Assembly: GCA_023424865.1 (NCBI GenBank)
Contig: JAFADM010000031.1
Location: 1 to 16,687 of the forward strand
Source of the DNA: Bacillota bacterium
GTDB taxonomy: Bacteria; Bacillota_A; Clostridia; DSM-8532
Direction: 5' to 3'
Length of the DNA stretch: 16,687 nt
Part shown: positions 14,848 through 16,687 of the stretch, piece after piece
Numbering within the stretch: the first letter of the stretch is position 1
Layout: every line of letters starts with the position of its first letter
Program-made: the position numbers and the translations under genes
Notes under the pieces: generated by a model
What the model was told of the DNA's origin: nothing
Seen by the model: only the letters and a program-made list of their open reading frames with translations
The model's database searches: none

Positions 14848-14867
14848 TGTGGGAGTGAATAAATAAT

Positions 14868-16687
14868 ATGCTGAATTTAAAAAGAATCGTACTTGGTCAT
14901 CCCCTTAAAAACAGCGAGATAAAGAGCGAAAAACTCTCCCGACTGTGGGGGTTGCCTATCATGGCCAGCGATGCCGTATCCTCGGTAGCTTATGCCATTG
15001 AAGAAATTCTGTTAATCCTGATACCGGCAGCCGGGCTGTTGGCATTTGGGTACGTACCCTGGGTCGTTGTGCCCATTCTTTTGCTATTGATTATCCTGGT
15101 CGCATCCTATTCCCAGATTATTAATCATTTTCCAAAAGGTGGCGGAGCTTATATCGTAGCAAAAGAAAACATCGGCTCCACTTCCGCCCTTATTACAGCA
15201 GCTGCTCTCATCATTGATTACATTATGACGGTGGCTGTAAGTATTACCTCAGCCACCGCGGCCATTGCTTCCGCCTTTCCTTACTGGGATGCCCACCGAG
15301 TGCCTCTTTCACTGGCGCTTGTGGGCTTTATTACACTTATGAACCTAAGAGGCCTGCGAGAATCCGCCAAGGTTTTCGGACTTCCCACCTATTTATTTAT
15401 CTTTTCCATGGTGGTATTAATCGGAACCGGTTTATTCCGGCTTGCCACAGGAACGCTTCAGCCTATCGTCTACAGTGAAGGTATTCTCCCTCGGGAAACG
15501 GTTTCCGGCATCGGCCTTCTGCTTATTCTAAGAGCTTTTTCCTCAGGCTGTTCCGCCATGGCCGGTGTGGAGGCGGTAAGCGATGCGGTACCAAGCTTTA
15601 AAGAGCCTTCCCAGCGAAATGCCAGGCATATTTTATATTTTCTGGCAGGGATCATTGTGGTTATTTTCGGCGGAACCTCCATTCTGGCGGTGCATCTCCA
15701 GGTAGCCCCGGTGGAAGGCAACACGGTGATATCCCAGATTGCCGGAGCCGTATTTGGCAACACTCTTTTTTATTACCTTATCCAGATCTTCACGGCCATC
15801 ATTCTTATTCTGGCTGCAAACACAGCCTACAACGGCCTACCCCTTCTTCTGTCCATTCTCGCTCACGACGGTTATGTCCCCCGCCAGTTTTCCCACAGGG
15901 GCACCAAGCTCAGCTTCTCCAACGGAATCGTGTTTATTTTCATTGCCGTCTGCCTTTTAATCATTCAGTTTAAAAGCGATACTCACAAGCTTATTCCACT
16001 CTATTCCGTGGGTGTCTTTATCTCCTTTACCTTTGCTCAGCTGGGCATGTTCATAAAGCTAGTTAAGGAAAAGGAGAAGGGCTGGAGATACAAGTGCGGC
16101 ATCAGCGGCTTCGGTGCAGTGGTTACTTTTACGGTTACCATCATTGTTTTCAGTACCAAATTCTTGATGGGCGCCTGGATGCTGGCCCTGGGGCTTCCTC
16201 TTCTCATCATGCTTATGATGTTCATTAAGAGGCATTATGACAGCGTCACAAAGGAGCTTGAGCTTAAGGAGCTCTATCCCTATTACGCCAAATCGGCAGC
16301 CTTTTCCACTCAGTGCATCGTTCTTATTCACGATCTCAACAAGGCTGTTTTAAAGGCCCTTAATTATGCCAATTCCATTTCAAATAATATTACGGCCCTT
16401 CATATTTGCCGGCATCCCGAGCATGCGGACAAGCTTCGAAGCCAGTGGGAGGAATTCAACATCCCCATCACTCTGGAAATTATAGAAACACCCTACAGGG
16501 ACATTATAAAGCCCTTTGACGACTATATCTGCCAGAGAGAAAAAATGCTGGGCCATGGTGAAAACCTCTCGGTTATCATTATTAAGTATGTTTCCGAGCA
16601 CTGGTTTGAATCCGCCCTTCACAACCAGACCACTTATTTCCTTGAAAAAAACCTCAGTAAACACAAAAACGTATCTTCCGTGATAAC
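14868..16687 (+). CDS. kimA: KimA-type potassium importer (APC/KUP superfamily; C-terminus cut by window end)
   Basis: The reading frame is open from the ATG at 14868 to the window edge, 606 codons. It aligns by eye along its length with Bacillus subtilis KimA (YdaO, 607 aa), so about 8-10 residues are missing. KimA imports K+ with protons and is controlled by c-di-AMP. The N-terminal part (about 1-455) has around 12 transmembrane helices with family motifs: MASDAVSSVAYAIEEILL (32-49), FPKGGGAYIVAKENIG (88-103), DYIMTVAVSI (117-126), SSGCSAMAGVEA (224-235) and a retained IPLYSVGVF. The cytoplasmic C-terminal domain (about 455-606) is UspA-like and contains ALHNQTTYFL. Asp35, Tyr42, Thr121 and Ser125 match known cation-site residues, while the Thr at position 230 of the Bacillus protein is Ala231 here. 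GGGAG lies a rather long 12 nt upstream of the ATG. No c-di-AMP riboswitch fits in the short leader. Confidence 0.9.
   Translation, partial: MLNLKRIVLGHPLKNSEIKSEKLSRLWGLPIMASDAVSSVAYAIEEILLILIPAAGLLAFGYVPWVVVPILLLLIILVASYSQIINHFPKGGGAYIVAKENIGSTSALITAAALIIDYIMTVAVSITSATAAIASAFPYWDAHRVPLSLALVGFITLMNLRGLRESAKVFGLPTYLFIFSMVVLIGTGLFRLATGTLQPIVYSEGILPRETVSGIGLLLILRAFSSGCSAMAGVEAVSDAVPSFKEPSQRNARHILYFLAGIIVVIFGGTSILAVHLQVAPVEGNTVISQIAGAVFGNTLFYYLIQIFTAIILILAANTAYNGLPLLLSILAHDGYVPRQFSHRGTKLSFSNGIVFIFIAVCLLIIQFKSDTHKLIPLYSVGVFISFTFAQLGMFIKLVKEKEKGWRYKCGISGFGAVVTFTVTIIVFSTKFLMGAWMLALGLPLLIMLMMFIKRHYDSVTKELELKELYPYYAKSAAFSTQCIVLIHDLNKAVLKALNYANSISNNITALHICRHPEHADKLRSQWEEFNIPITLEIIETPYRDIIKPFDDYICQREKMLGHGENLSVIIIKYVSEHWFESALHNQTTYFLEKNLSKHKNVSSVI

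Noticed and set aside
14782..14867. c-di-AMP (ydaO-type) riboswitch upstream of the KimA gene
   Set aside because: Only 86 nt separate it from the previous gene, shorter than this riboswitch class, and its conserved elements were not recognised.

Overview
The window looks like a chromosomal segment of a low-to-mid GC anaerobic Firmicute (Bacillota, most likely class Clostridia). The main reasons are a complete rnf operon in the clostridial order C-D-G-E-A-B, strong AGGAGG-type ribosome binding sites with frequent GTG and TTG starts, sigma-A-like promoters, an HPr-family gene, and an LplB/YtcP-type ABC transporter with a membrane-bound AraC-type regulator. No species can be named from sequence reading alone. 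No mobile element, CRISPR array, rRNA or tRNA was seen.

Left part (1-6331, all on the minus strand). Transcription runs leftwards from the intergenic region at 6332-6704 through rnfC, rnfD, rnfG, rnfE, rnfA and rnfB, which encode the membrane ferredoxin:NAD+ oxidoreductase that couples electron transfer to ion export. A short hairpin (1300-1316) separates rnfB from an ECF sigma factor gene and its membrane-anchored zinc-finger (ZAS) anti-sigma gene. Next comes the 5' end of an HPr-like gene, cut by the window edge, in which the PTS phosphorylation histidine is replaced by glutamate.

Middle (6332-8546). A 373-bp AT-rich divergent region holds promoter candidates and two inverted repeats. It is followed on the plus strand by a glutamine-hydrolysing asparagine synthetase (asnB).

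Right part (8556-14781). A two-membrane-segment AraC-family sensor/regulator (minus strand) is divergent from a three-gene solute uptake operon (plus strand): a lipoprotein solute-binding protein and two LplB/YtcP-type permeases. No ATPase is encoded here, so the transporter probably borrows one. The 331-bp divergent region carries a good sigma-A promoter for the regulator. It also carries a 20-bp-period tandem direct repeat that would overlap the -35 region of the transporter promoter, which is the geometry expected for an AraC-type activator site.

Right end (14868-16687). A KimA-type potassium importer, almost complete but cut by the window end, has its own strong promoter overlapped by a perfect 8-bp inverted repeat.

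Nothing here is clearly a novel defence or mobile system. The points most worth checking are the Rnf / ECF sigma / anti-sigma / Glu15-HPr neighbourhood, the tandem repeat upstream of the transporter, the cysteine-rich tail of RnfE, and the altered cation-site residue and operator-like palindrome of the KimA gene.
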